The translations under genes were made by a program, and so were the position numbers. Shown here one piece after another: positions 9,705 through 18,602 of a stretch of 64,000 nt of DNA (within the stretch, counting starts at the first letter, position 1; each line of letters starts with the position of its first letter). The notes under the pieces are model-generated. The model searched no databases. It worked only from the letters and a program-made list of their open reading frames with translations, and was not told the origin of the DNA. This DNA comes from Siminovitchia fordii DSM 16014 = CIP 108821 (GTDB lineage Bacteria > Bacillota > Bacilli > Bacillales > Bacillaceae_C). The stretch covers positions 62,001-126,000 of the forward strand of contig NZ_KB894696.1 in assembly GCF_000374565.1 (NCBI RefSeq). The letters are read 5' to 3'.

Positions 9705-10631
9705 TTGTCAAATCCATTTGAAAACTTTACCCCAGATTTTTGTACGTCAGGTACATTTATGAGGCTCCCTTCCAAACGGGATAATCCAAAAGCGGCCATT
9801 TTAGGAATGCCTTTTGATACAGCTGCTTCCTATCGGGCAGGTGCAAGATTTGGTCCACAGGCGATCAGGCAGGCATCTTTAACTTTATCCCCACAAAATG
9901 AATTGCTGAATGTTGCCCCTTTTGAAGATACACAAGCAATCGACATAGGGGATTTACCTGTCATTACCCAAAATATTCATAAAAGCTATGAAATTATGGA
10001 AAATGCGATGCTGGAGCTTATGAAGAAAAATATCATCCCCATTGGGCTGGGAGGGGACCATTCCATTACATTGGCAAGCCTTCGTGCAGCAGCCAAGGTA
10101 TATGGGCCTGTTGCCCTGCTACAGTTTGACTCTCATACAGATACATGGGATACGTATATGGATGAAAAGTACTGGCACGGCTCGCCTTTTATTCGGGCAT
10201 ACGAAGAAGGACTTGTACAGCCCGATAAGGTTGTTCAAATCGGAATGCGCGGCTGGGACATTGATTCCAGTTTAGAATTGGGATATAACGTTATTACGCA
10301 AAGTGAGTTATTCAACCGGGGAATTGACGATGTTGTTCAACAAGTAAAACAAATAATTGGCGACACTCCTTGTTTTTTAACCTTTGATATTGACTTTGTT
10401 GATCCTGCTTATGCTCCCGGTACCGGTACGCCTGAGGTTGGAGGCTTCAGCAGCCACGAAACACTAAAAATGGTCCGTGCGCTTACAGACATGAACTTTA
10501 TAGGGTTTGACCTTGTTGAAGTACTTCCGTCATTTGATCCAACTCAAATAACGGCACTTTTGGCGGCGACCATTGTTCACAACTTTGGAAGCCTGGCAGC
10601 CATTCAATTGAATCAAGAGAGGGTGAAATAA
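9705..10631 (+). CDS. agmatinase/arginase-family ureohydrolase
   Basis: A 308-residue cytosolic binuclear-manganese hydrolase that removes urea from a guanidino compound. The metal motifs are GLGGDHSIT, FDSHTDTWD and TFDIDFVDPAYAPGTGTPE. The second motif has Ser where most members have Ala (DSHTD for DAHTD). The length and the GTGTPEVGGF block fit SpeB-type agmatinase or guanidinobutyrase better than arginase. TTG at 9705 is the start because AGGAGG lies at 9692-9697. It is a single-gene unit between two terminators. Exact substrate is unproven. Confidence 0.88.
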   Translation: MSNPFENFTPDFCTSGTFMRLPSKRDNPKAAILGMPFDTAASYRAGARFGPQAIRQASLTLSPQNELLNVAPFEDTQAIDIGDLPVITQNIHKSYEIMENAMLELMKKNIIPIGLGGDHSITLASLRAAAKVYGPVALLQFDSHTDTWDTYMDEKYWHGSPFIRAYEEGLVQPDKVVQIGMRGWDIDSSLELGYNVITQSELFNRGIDDVVQQVKQIIGDTPCFLTFDIDFVDPAYAPGTGTPEVGGFSSHETLKMVRALTDMNFIGFDLVEVLPSFDPTQITALLAATIVHNFGSLAAIQLNQERVK

Positions 10632-10645
10632 GGAATTCCATTTGC

Positions 10646-10674
10646 AAGTCACTCCTTTTAGAGTGGCTTTTTTT
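10646..10674 (+). terminator. intrinsic terminator after ureohydrolase
   Basis: AAGTCACTC (10646-10654) pairs with GAGTGGCTT (10661-10669) using one G-U pair, followed by a T run. Confidence 0.75.
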
Positions 10675-10893
10675 ATGATTTCTGAAAAGCAAAGATTGTC
10701 AATATTGTAGATAATTTAGATTTCAGACTATACTCTGTCCAACGCTGGACGGATAAATGCAGCGGCACTTAAAATGTTCATAAAGGTGCGACAGTTGGTC
10801 AGCATTCCAGTTCATAAACAGTTTTTTCGAAAAAGGACTAAACAGTTTGTTAATGTATAATAGAAGTGTACCTAAAAGAGGAGGCCATTACGA

Positions 10894-11523
10894 ATGAATA
10901 CAAAATTCATTGCCGAAAAGCTCCCGGACCTTTTTGCGGGGAATACGGTTGACATAGCGAATAAAATAGACAAATCTCAAGATTTCATGGAAGGTGTAAG
11001 GAATCTGATCGAACTCTGCGGAGATGACCCAAATCGGGAAGGCCTGGAGGAAACGCCTTACAGGGTTTTGAAAGCATTCTTGGAATATACGGAAGGGTAC
11101 AAGGAAAACCCTGCTATTCATTTGGAAAAGACTTTTGATGTGAAACATAAAGAGTTGGTTCTAGTTAAGAATATCGAATTTTATTCAATGTGTGAACATC
11201 ACTTTGCGCCATTTTTCGGTGTTGCCCACGTCGGTTATATGCCTGACTTCAAAATTACTGGTTTATCTAAAATCGGCCGGATGGTTGAGGGATATGCGAA
11301 ACGTTTCCAAGTACAGGAAAGACTGACAAACGAGATAGCGGACGCAATCGAGCAAGTTCTGGAGCCCCAAGGGGCAATGGTAGTGATTGAAGCGAAACAT
11401 ATGTGCATGTGTGGAAGAGGAATTAAAAAATCAAACTCATCAACAACAACAACTGCTGTCAGGGGATTATTTGAAGACAGATCGGATGCACGCATGGAAT
11501 TTTTGTCCCTTATTAATCGGTAA
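10894..11523 (+). CDS. folE: GTP cyclohydrolase I, divergent paralog
   Basis: A 209-residue type I GTP cyclohydrolase, which opens the guanine ring of GTP to give 7,8-dihydroneopterin triphosphate. The zinc and catalytic residues are in EFYSMCEHHFAPF and in the later MCMCGRG; GLSKIGRMVEGYAKR and the QERLT helix are family hallmarks. It carries a longer N-terminal leader than B. subtilis MtrA and differs at many positions. It is not next to mtrB or hbs, the usual Bacillus context, but 30 bases before an SDR gene. AGAGGAGG precedes the ATG, and TATAAT at 10856-10861 is a likely -10. A pteridine pathway other than folate is possible. Confidence 0.9.
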   Translation: MNTKFIAEKLPDLFAGNTVDIANKIDKSQDFMEGVRNLIELCGDDPNREGLEETPYRVLKAFLEYTEGYKENPAIHLEKTFDVKHKELVLVKNIEFYSMCEHHFAPFFGVAHVGYMPDFKITGLSKIGRMVEGYAKRFQVQERLTNEIADAIEQVLEPQGAMVVIEAKHMCMCGRGIKKSNSSTTTTAVRGLFEDRSDARMEFLSLINR

Positions 11524-11553
11524 TTGACTCAAGTCTGTGAAAGGGTGAGGGTA

Positions 11554-12315
11554 ATGAGACATGCAGTGATCACGGCGGGCTCAAAAGGGATCGGCCGTAA
11601 GGTTACCGAGGAGTTCCTTAGAAAAGGCTGCAGTGTAACCGTAAATTATAATCGAGATAAAGATAAAATTAACGAGCTTATAAAAGAGTGGGAGCCTTAT
11701 AAAGAAAGATTGCAATTTGTTCAAGGGGACGTCACTCGTAAGGATGATATCGCCAATATTGTTGAAATGACCATGAGTAGATTCGGAAGAATCGATTATT
11801 TGATCAATAATGCCGGGCCATATATTTTTGAGCGGAAAAAGTTAATGGATTACGAAGACAACGAATGGTATGAAATGATTGACGGGAACTTAAATGCCGT
11901 GTACCACTTCTTGAAATTAACCATTCCTGTCATGAGGAAGCAAAGGTTCGGCAGGATTATCACATATGGATTTCAGGATGCGGAGCATTCGCCTGGATGG
12001 AAATACCGCTCTGCTTTCAGTGCAGCCAAAGTGGGACTCGTGTCACTAACGAGAACGATTGCCCTAGAAGAAGCGGAGTATGGGATTACAGCCAATATGG
12101 TCTGTCCCGGGGACATTGTCGGGGAAATGAAAGAAGCCGACATTGAAACAGCAAGACAAATAAAAGATGAACGGACACCAATCGGCAGATCGGGTACAGG
12201 AGAGGATATTGCTCGTTTGATTGGTTTTATTTGCGATAAAGATTCTGATTTGATCACAGGCAGTATTATTTCCGCATCAGGCGGTATCCATGTTGTCAAT
12301 CGATATAAAAATTAA
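11554..12315 (+). CDS. SDR-family protein lacking the canonical catalytic Tyr
   Basis: A 253-residue Rossmann-fold protein of the short-chain dehydrogenase family. The cofactor motif is TAGSKGIGR and the structural motif LINNAGP is intact. In place of the YxxxK active site the sequence is FSAAK (RSAFSAAKVG), and the usual catalytic Ser is replaced in IITYGF; a Tyr occurs eight residues before the Lys. The ATG at 11554 is chosen for the GAGGG site at 11547-11551; TTG at 11524 would overlap no site. It is co-transcribed with the upstream GTP cyclohydrolase, so a pteridine reductase-like or non-catalytic partner role is inferred. The product could still be active through a displaced Tyr. Confidence 0.75.
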   Translation: MRHAVITAGSKGIGRKVTEEFLRKGCSVTVNYNRDKDKINELIKEWEPYKERLQFVQGDVTRKDDIANIVEMTMSRFGRIDYLINNAGPYIFERKKLMDYEDNEWYEMIDGNLNAVYHFLKLTIPVMRKQRFGRIITYGFQDAEHSPGWKYRSAFSAAKVGLVSLTRTIALEEAEYGITANMVCPGDIVGEMKEADIETARQIKDERTPIGRSGTGEDIARLIGFICDKDSDLITGSIISASGGIHVVNRYKN

Positions 12316-12316
12316 G

Positions 12317-12339
12317 ATAGGCTCCGGGCAGGAGCCTAT
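12317..12339 (+). terminator. terminator of the folE-SDR unit
   Basis: ATAGGCTCC (12317-12325) and GGAGCCTAT (12331-12339) form a perfect 9-bp stem with a 5-base loop. The T tract is weak. Confidence 0.65.
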
Positions 12340-12552
12340 TAGTATGTAAGGAAAGTGATGGAACCATGACTCCCTACGAAGATAAACAATGGGTTTTCGC
12401 CAATTTTCTCCGGGATTCCAATCACAAAATCTCTTGCTTCAAAGTTGGATTAAAAAATAAGTAGGATTTTGTCATTTCCCAGGAAATGTAAAGCAAAGTT
12501 GGGAGGCAAATGAAGTATATGATTCTAGGAACAAACCGGCCATTTGCTATAA

Positions 12553-12584
12553 CGAAAAACCCGAATGCCTTCTTGGCATTCGGG
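12553..12584 (-). terminator. intrinsic terminator of the 3D-domain gene
   Basis: CCCGAATGCC (12560-12569) and GGCATTCGGG (12575-12584) form a perfect 10-bp stem; the A run on the plus strand at 12555-12559 gives the U tract on the minus strand. Confidence 0.9.
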
Positions 12585-12594
12585 CTCACTTATA

Positions 12595-13209
12595 TTAATA
12601 ATAGACTTTGATTTTAACAGTTCTTACTCCCCAATTAAGAGCTTTCTTTTTTGTTGGCATATGCAAGTCAATTTTGTTTTTCTTAATGGCACCGCCGGTA
12701 TCTCCTGCGATTGCCATTCCGTATCCTTCCACATATACTTTGGAACCAAGCGGGATTTGTTTTGGATCAACGGAAATGACCTTTGCATTCGGGTTTTTCT
12801 TTAAGTTGATGCCAGTTGCGGTAATGCCACTGCACCCTTTGCAGCCTGCTGTATATGCGGTTGCTTTTACTGTCATAGTTTTATAAGCAGCTTTTTTAGC
12901 CTTTGCTTTCTTGGCCGGTGCTTTCTTAGCTGCAACTTTTTTAGCTGGTGCCTTTTTAGCAGGAGCCTTTTTGGCTTTGGATTTTGCTGCAGGTTTAGTA
13001 ATCTTTAAAACTTGATTTATTCTGATTGTATCGCTCTTAAGGCCGTTCCAGCTTTTAATCTGGTTGACGGTTACTTTGTTCTTATTTGCGATCTTCCAAA
13101 GTGAATCGCCTTTTTTTACTTTATATGTAGATCCAGCGGCTGAAGAAGCTCCTGAGAAACTAAATACTAGAAATAAAGCTGTGATGGCTGATATTACAAT
13201 TTTCTTCAA
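12595..13209 (-). CDS. secreted LysM and 3D-domain cell-wall protein
   Basis: A 204-residue secreted protein. A signal peptide (KKIVISAITALF, ending near SSAAG) is followed by one LysM peptidoglycan-binding domain (YKVKKGDSLWKIANK), a low-complexity Lys/Ala/Pro linker built from repeated APAKKAPAKK-like units, and a C-terminal 3D domain with its conserved aspartates (ISVDPKQIPLG, IAGDTGGAIK, IDLHMPT). Such proteins (YocH, YuiC, Sps-like) act as muralytic or lytic-transglycosylase-like enzymes. TTG at 13209 is used because AAAGGGG precedes it at the right distance on the minus strand and the signal peptide begins there. Confidence 0.88.
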   Translation of the reverse strand: MKKIVISAITALFLVFSFSGASSAAGSTYKVKKGDSLWKIANKNKVTVNQIKSWNGLKSDTIRINQVLKITKPAAKSKAKKAPAKKAPAKKVAAKKAPAKKAKAKKAAYKTMTVKATAYTAGCKGCSGITATGINLKKNPNAKVISVDPKQIPLGSKVYVEGYGMAIAGDTGGAIKKNKIDLHMPTKKKALNWGVRTVKIKVYY

Positions 13210-13581
13210 AATAATGTACCCCTTTGTTCTTTGTAGGGCTAGTATAACAAGCGAATGTAACAATAATGTTTCAAGTGTATAGTATTTGTGTTACAAATGG
13301 AGAATAATGGTTTAATTTCCAGCGTCTTAAACAAGGAGGAGACACTTCAATGCTGCGAATCTAACGTGTTAGTGGGGGATGAGAGAGAAGGATAGCGGGT
13401 TTATATTGTCAAAACGTTTATAAAAGCCTTTTGCTGGGAATCGGAGATTTTATGAACAGTATAGGACTTCCTGAATGGAGGAAAATTACTTGGGCGACTG
13501 AGAAAGGAATTGAAAAAATGCCAGACAAAACAATTCCATAGTGCCCAAGATATTAGGGGATTTCAGTGAAAAATAATCCCC
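13210..13581. other. 372-bp intergenic region
   Basis: It holds the promoter side of the 3D-domain gene and the 3' side of the antiporter gene. A strong AAGGAGGAG site at 13334-13342 precedes only a four-codon frame. A short protein-like frame (ending WATEKGIEKMPDKTIP, stop near 13541) may be a remnant. I see no supported gene. Confidence 0.4.
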
Positions 13582-15594
13582 TTATTCAATATGCTCATAT
13601 AAAGTCACGCTTTCAATGTAATTAATAAATCTCCTTAATTCCCTTGCTTGTTCCCTGCTAATCTCCCCAGACTGATAAAGTTCATGGATCTTTGAACGCT
13701 CTACGTCCATTACCTTAATGCGGAGCTCTTCTTTTTGCTCTTCCATTATTTCCTCATATTGCACAGAAGGCTTTTTTAATTGTTCAGTCAATCTTTCGTA
13801 TTCAAGAATAACCGCGTAGACCATATCTTTCTCTTCAATCTTTTGTGCATTTTCCTTTAATACTTCTAGAGCGGATTGTAATGCTCTGATCTGTATTTGC
13901 TTCCTTACATGTAATTTGGTTTTTTCATCTTTTCTTCTATGCAGGCTATAGCGTTTCAAACCTCTCATAGCTAGTCCGAAGAGATACAAGAATCTGGATC
14001 TGACATTGTTGGAAAGAGCTTCTTCCCGAAGGTTTAGAGATTTTTCAAATGCTTCATAGGCCTCTTCATCCATCCCATTTTTATTCATAAGTTCCTGTAA
14101 ATATTTTCTCTCGGCTTTTAACCCGATTAATCTGATATCTGACATCTTTTGTTGTTCATTAGTATTTTCTTCTGTCCTTTTCCATTTCGGGTGGATATGT
14201 TGCATTTTCACTTTATATTCATTCATTAATTCGTAAGCTGCTGTTTTATTTTCTTCCGCCATTTCCGACCGTAGTGCTTCGATGGCCGCAAGCAGAATTT
14301 TTCTTTTTGCTACGGTTAAATCTCTTTCAGTTTCTTTAGGCTGAACGTCTTGACTTAAAAGCGGCAAAAATGCTGTAGCGGCAATTAAGGTAAATAGTAT
14401 TACACCGGCAGCCAAAAAAAGAATTAGGGAGCGCTCGGGAAAGGCACTTCCCTCCAAAACGATGTATGGAATGGAAAGGACTCCTGCCATTGTAACTGCA
14501 CCCCGAACACCTGTTAAACTGATAAATAAGCTTGTTTTTAAGCTGGGTTTTATAGAGTCGATTGATTGATTTTTCCGGTAAGTGGAATATGAAAAAAGAT
14601 AAGACCACATAAAACGTATTCCTAATATAACAAGCCCAATTAAAATAACGTATAGAATAGCCAAAACGTTTCCTATATTCGGATCCTCCACTGTGGCTAT
14701 CATAGATGAAGGTATATTCAAGCCCAATAAAAGAAAGACAACACCATTTAATATAAAAAGCACAATGGTCCAAATATTTTCCGTCAGGACTTGCTCTTGG
14801 GCGTTTAATACTTCTGTACGTTCTCTTATAATGGTGTGGGCAATGCCAGCCACCACAACAGCAATTACACCTGAGGCGTGAAATAGTTTTTCTGCGATCA
14901 TATAAATAAGGAAAGGAGTTACAATTTGCAGTAATGAATGGAAAGTTACGTCAAGAATTCCTTGTTTTCGCAGTGTAAAACGAATCCACATAATCACAAG
15001 AATAAGAATAAAACCAGATATAGCTCCAGCTAAAAACATATAGGTAAAATCAATCAGAGCTTTTGGCAATGAAAAAAATCCGGTCACGACGGCTGCCACC
15101 GCATAATTAAAAGCAACCAAACCAGATGCATCATTGATTAGTGATTCACCTCTTACCAGATTCAATACCCTTTCGGGAATATGAATCCGCTTTGCAATCC
15201 CGTTTACGGCTACAGGGTCGGTAGGGGATAAAATGGCTGCTAAAGCAAATGCCGCAGCAAGCGGAATAGTTGGAATCAACCAATGTATAAACAAGCCGCC
15301 TCCAATAGTCGTTAACACAACAAGAACAATAGCATTTCCAAAGATAGGGGCTCTCATTTTCCACAATTCCTCACGTGGATAATGTCTACCGTCGTTATAT
15401 AATAGGGGTGCAACAAACAACAGTAAAAACCATTCTGTTTCTAGAGTAAAGGTAAGATCTTTTAGAAAAACAGCCAAAATGATTCCAAAGGCAATTTGCG
15501 TCAATGCAGTTGGAATAAAGGGTATGTAGTGGCTGATTATATTTGAAATTAATAAACAAACGAGCAATAATAATACAATCATTAATAATTCCAT
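13582..15594 (-). CDS. CPA1-family Na+/H+ antiporter
   Basis: A 670-residue protein. About twelve membrane helices fill the first 400 residues, with the CPA1 hallmarks LSPTDPVAV and GESLINDASGLVAF, in which the paired acidic residues carry cation and protons. A long, charged, helical cytosolic tail of about 250 residues follows. Length and layout resemble B. subtilis NhaK/YvgP, which exports Na+, K+ and Li+ for protons. It stands alone; the promoter should be near 15600-15660. Confidence 0.88.
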   Translation of the reverse strand: MELLMIVLLLLVCLLISNIISHYIPFIPTALTQIAFGIILAVFLKDLTFTLETEWFLLLFVAPLLYNDGRHYPREELWKMRAPIFGNAIVLVVLTTIGGGLFIHWLIPTIPLAAAFALAAILSPTDPVAVNGIAKRIHIPERVLNLVRGESLINDASGLVAFNYAVAAVVTGFFSLPKALIDFTYMFLAGAISGFILILVIMWIRFTLRKQGILDVTFHSLLQIVTPFLIYMIAEKLFHASGVIAVVVAGIAHTIIRERTEVLNAQEQVLTENIWTIVLFILNGVVFLLLGLNIPSSMIATVEDPNIGNVLAILYVILIGLVILGIRFMWSYLFSYSTYRKNQSIDSIKPSLKTSLFISLTGVRGAVTMAGVLSIPYIVLEGSAFPERSLILFLAAGVILFTLIAATAFLPLLSQDVQPKETERDLTVAKRKILLAAIEALRSEMAEENKTAAYELMNEYKVKMQHIHPKWKRTEENTNEQQKMSDIRLIGLKAERKYLQELMNKNGMDEEAYEAFEKSLNLREEALSNNVRSRFLYLFGLAMRGLKRYSLHRRKDEKTKLHVRKQIQIRALQSALEVLKENAQKIEEKDMVYAVILEYERLTEQLKKPSVQYEEIMEEQKEELRIKVMDVERSKIHELYQSGEISREQARELRRFINYIESVTLYEHIE

Positions 15595-15840
15595 GTTGTA
15601 AGCCCCTTCAGCATCATTACTTTTTTATATACCCATATTTTCACTCCAATACAAGTATTTATGAAAAAGCAAATCATTTAAATTTTTCTAAATTATTATA
15701 TAAATCCTGCTCAATGGTCGAAAGCTACATCACTTCATTGCATACCAAATAAATTTTTGCTTTTTAAGCTGATAACAGCTATTGACCTTCATTTATATTG
15801 ATTGATAAAATAACGTAGTATCTAAAAAAATAAGCGATGA
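15595..15840. other. divergent leader region
   Basis: An AT-rich spacer between the antiporter and the glycine-riboswitch unit. TTGACC at 15782-15787 and an ATAAAA box at 15805-15810 with 17-base spacing are the likely promoter of the riboswitch transcript. Confidence 0.5.
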
Positions 15841-16004
15841 GGGTTATGGGTAACACTATAACAAGAGCAGCTTCTGGAGAGACCGCGGAAAACGCGGCGC
15901 CGAAGGATTCACAATCTCAGGCAAAAGGACAGAAGAGTAACTTACGGAAGTTTTTGTATGTTATTCTACTATCTTTGAGATTGGAGCAAATCCAATCTTT
16001 TTTT
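15841..16004 (+). ncRNA. single-aptamer glycine riboswitch with terminator
   Basis: The sequence carries the glycine aptamer core: P1 CTTCTG (15871-15876) with CAGAAG (15930-15935), GGAGAGACC, the P3 hairpin CCGCG-GAAAA-CGCGG (15883-15897), then GCGCCGAAGGA and TCTCAGGCAAAAGGACAG. Only one aptamer is present. A short hairpin GTTAT/ATAAC (15843-15862) before it resembles the ghost aptamer that supports singlet switches. The expression platform ends in a clean terminator: AGATTGGA (15978-15985) with TCCAATCT (15991-15998) and a T run to 16004. Glycine binding would decide read-through into the ACT/UPF0210 genes; by analogy with gcvT it probably permits it. Confidence 0.9.
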
Positions 16005-16037
16005 GTTTTCATAAAATATATTTGGGGTGACTTGCGA

Positions 16038-16313
16038 ATGGATAAGAGACGTGCAGTAGTAAGTGTAGTGGGAAAAGATCAGGTCGGCATTATTGCCGGC
16101 GTAACGAAAATACTCGCCGATAATCAGGTGAATGTCCTTGATATAAGCCAGACGATTTTGCAGGATTTTTTTACCATGATGATGGTGGTTGATGTATCCG
16201 GAATAGAAAATTTGGATTCTTTGCAAAAGCAATTTAACGAACTTGGAGAAAAGGTAGGACAAAAAATCAACATTCAACGGGAAGAAATATTTCAATCCAT
16301 GCATCGGATATAA
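16038..16313 (+). CDS. ACT-domain protein, UPF0237 family
   Basis: A 91-residue protein that is one ACT domain: RRAVVSVVGKDQVGIIAGVT opens it, followed by ILADNQVNVLDISQT and FTMMMVVD. ACT domains bind amino acids, and the GcvR-like branch of this fold takes part in glycine regulation. ATG at 16038 is chosen over the long upstream frame because GGGGTGA lies at 16024-16030 and the upstream part of that frame is the riboswitch. It is followed 15 bases later by a UPF0210 gene, a very common pairing. A glycine-sensing role fits the riboswitch, but the biochemical role is unknown. Confidence 0.88.
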   Translation: MDKRRAVVSVVGKDQVGIIAGVTKILADNQVNVLDISQTILQDFFTMMMVVDVSGIENLDSLQKQFNELGEKVGQKINIQREEIFQSMHRI

Positions 16314-16328
16314 GAAGGGGATTTAATC

Positions 16329-17690
16329 ATGAATATAGCATTGACAGAAATGATGGAAACGATCAGAATGGTCCAGATGGAAAATTTGGACATTCGGACG
16401 GTGACAATGGGAATTAGCTTGTCAGACTGTGCAGACTCCGATTTTGCAAAGATGAATAAACGGGTCTACGAAAAGATCACAGGTTATGCCGGCCGCTTAA
16501 AAAGCGTTGCTGAAGAGGTGGAAAAAGAGTACGGGATTCCAATTGTCAATAAACGAATTTCCGTAACACCCATTGCTGAAATATTGGGAAATGCATCAAA
16601 AGATCAGGCAGTCGAACTGGCTAAAACGCTTGATAGAGCAGCTAAGGTGCTTGGCGTAGATTTTATCGGAGGGTATTCGGCTCTTGTACATAAAGGTGTC
16701 ACGAAAGGAGACCAAACACTTCTTGATGCACTTCCCGAGGCGCTTAGCGTGACAGAGCGAGTCTGTGCATCTGTTTCCGTAGCGACAACAAGGACGGGTA
16801 TTAATATGGATGCAGTAGGCGTGATGGGAAAAATCATCAAAGAGGCGGCGGAAAGGACGAAAGACCAAAACGGACTTGCCTGTGCAAAGCTTGTTGTATT
16901 CAGCAATCCTGTTGAGGATAATCCTTTTATGGCAGGGGCTTTCCATGGAACTGGCGAGGGGGAGGTTGTCCTTAATGTCGGCGTTAGTGGTCCAGGAGTT
17001 GTTCTGAATGCTTTAAGGCGTCATCCCGATGCGGATCTTGGTCAGGTGGCTGACGTCATCAAGAAAACCGTCTTTAAAATTACACGCGCCGGCGAATTGA
17101 TCGGCCGGGTGGTAGCGGACCGCTTGGATGTTCCGTTCGGCATCATGGATCTCTCATTGGCGCCGACTAATGCAATGAATGACAGCGTAGCGGAAATCTT
17201 GGAAGAAATAGGTTTGGAAAGAGTGGGAACCCACGGAACAATTGCCGCACTGGCTTTGATGAATGATGCAGTGAAGAAAGGGGGTGCCATGGCGAGCTCC
17301 TATGTCGGTGGGCTGAGCGGGGCGTTCATTCCTGTCAGTGAGGATGAAGGGATGATCCGCGGAATCATGGATGACGCTCTGACCCTATCCAAACTTGAAG
17401 CCATGACGTGCGTCTGCTCTGTTGGATTGGATATGATCGCATTGTCCGGTGATGCATCTCCGGAAACTCTTGCGGCTATCATAGCCGACGAAGCGGCCAT
17501 TGGCATGATCAACAAAAAGACAACAGCCGTCCGTGTCATCCCTGTGCCAGGCAAAAAAGAGGGGGATATGGTCGAATTCGGCGGACTGCTAGGGAGGGCT
17601 CCTGTGTTGGGAGTGAATGCCTTCAGTTCGGAAAAATTCATCCGCCGCGGCGGGCGCATACCCGCACCATTGCAATCCTTGATCAATTAG
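16329..17690 (+). CDS. UPF0210 (DUF711, PFL-like) protein
   Basis: A 453-residue cytosolic protein of the UPF0210/DUF711 family, related in fold to pyruvate formate-lyase-type barrels but without radical chemistry shown. Recognisable blocks are [40 protein letters not shown] and the C-terminal [23 protein letters not shown] lies before the ATG. It is translated from the same message as the ACT protein and is therefore under the glycine riboswitch. The reaction is unknown. Confidence 0.85.
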   Translation: MNIALTEMMETIRMVQMENLDIRTVTMGISLSDCADSDFAKMNKRVYEKITGYAGRLKSVAEEVEKEYGIPIVNKRISVTPIAEILGNASKDQAVELAKTLDRAAKVLGVDFIGGYSALVHKGVTKGDQTLLDALPEALSVTERVCASVSVATTRTGINMDAVGVMGKIIKEAAERTKDQNGLACAKLVVFSNPVEDNPFMAGAFHGTGEGEVVLNVGVSGPGVVLNALRRHPDADLGQVADVIKKTVFKITRAGELIGRVVADRLDVPFGIMDLSLAPTNAMNDSVAEILEEIGLERVGTHGTIAALALMNDAVKKGGAMASSYVGGLSGAFIPVSEDEGMIRGIMDDALTLSKLEAMTCVCSVGLDMIALSGDASPETLAAIIADEAAIGMINKKTTAVRVIPVPGKKEGDMVEFGGLLGRAPVLGVNAFSSEKFIRRGGRIPAPLQSLIN

Positions 17691-17693
17691 GCC

Positions 17694-17730
17694 AAAGAAA
17701 AACGGCTCCCGGGTTACCAGTCCGGGAGCC
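17694..17730 (-). terminator. terminator hairpin facing the SOD pseudogene
   Basis: GGCTCCCGG (17704-17712) and CCGGGAGCC (17722-17730) form a perfect 9-bp stem. The A-rich run before it gives a U tract on the minus strand, so it best serves the pseudogene; it may also help end the plus-strand unit. Confidence 0.65.
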
Positions 17731-17756
17731 AAATGGCATACGAATTCCCACAATCA

Positions 17757-18346
17757 CTAATACCTCAAAGCGTCTAAATACAATTCATTCACCTTATCCC
17801 AATTAAAAGTGTTCCAATTCCGGTCGTCTGTTTTGATACTTTAAATAATAAGCATGCTTCCAGACATCAATGATAAGCAACGGCTTTTTCCCGGCTATTA
17901 AAGGGGTGTCTTGATTTGCAGTGTTTATGACTTGTAATTCATTGCCATCGAGGACAAGCCACCCGTATCCCTGCAGAACCGGGAAATTGAGGCTTTGGAG
18001 AGCTTATTTTTAAAGTTATCAAAGGTTTTAAAATAATAGTCAATGGCTTTGGCTATATCACCTCCTTTAGGGCTCATGACTTCCCAAAACAGGCTGTGGC
18101 AATAATCCCCCCGCTGTTATTTCTTACATCTGTTTGTACTTCTATGCAAAGACGGCAGGTTGCTGAGCAGATATTCTATAGGTCTGCTTTCAAGGTCCTC
18201 GTAATCTTCCAACAAGGTATTTAAATGTCGGATATATGTTCCATGGTGTTTATCATGATGAGTTTCCAATGTCTGGGTATCTATGTATGGCTCCAGGTTC
18301 GTCATAATCATAGATTAACGCTGGTAAAACAAATGAGGACATTCAT
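17757..18346 (-). pseudogene. Fe/Mn superoxide dismutase, broken by frameshifts
   Basis: Minus-strand frames spell most of an iron/manganese superoxide dismutase in order: [64 protein letters not shown] and NWDKVNELYLDALRY. These pieces lie in different frames, with shifts near 18305, 18120, 18100, 17970 and 17830, so no full product can be made. Metal-ligand residues are still readable, and the usual DVWEHA has become DVWKHA, so decay is moderate. The intact pattern of the family is 4 segments of this order. A functional superoxide dismutase must lie elsewhere. Confidence 0.88.
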
Positions 18347-18602
18347 ACAATCTCCTTCCATTTCTCTAAAAGTTTCCCAGATGCAAAATTCCTGCAGGAA
18401 TATTGAAAAATCAATTCCCTTTAATAAAATAGGTAAATAGTTTGACTTTTAATTTACGGGTTCATTTATAGGGCAGTGATGTGGGCTATTTTCTGTGAAA
18501 ATGGACTTTCGTGCCGGAATAGGCAGCAATTGTTGCACAGCAGTATGGGGATAGGGCAAAATATAAAATAGAGGGGAAAATCAATCTAAAGGGAGGACTC
18601 GA
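18347..18602. other. spacer upstream of the PsiE-like gene
   Basis: An AT-rich region between the diverging pseudogene and the PsiE-like gene. No further feature is supported. Confidence 0.4.

Noticed and set aside
12366-12464. 32-codon frame (MTPYEDKQWVFANF...) after the SDR gene
   Set aside because: Only a weak ribosome site and no recognised family; it could be real but the support is too thin.
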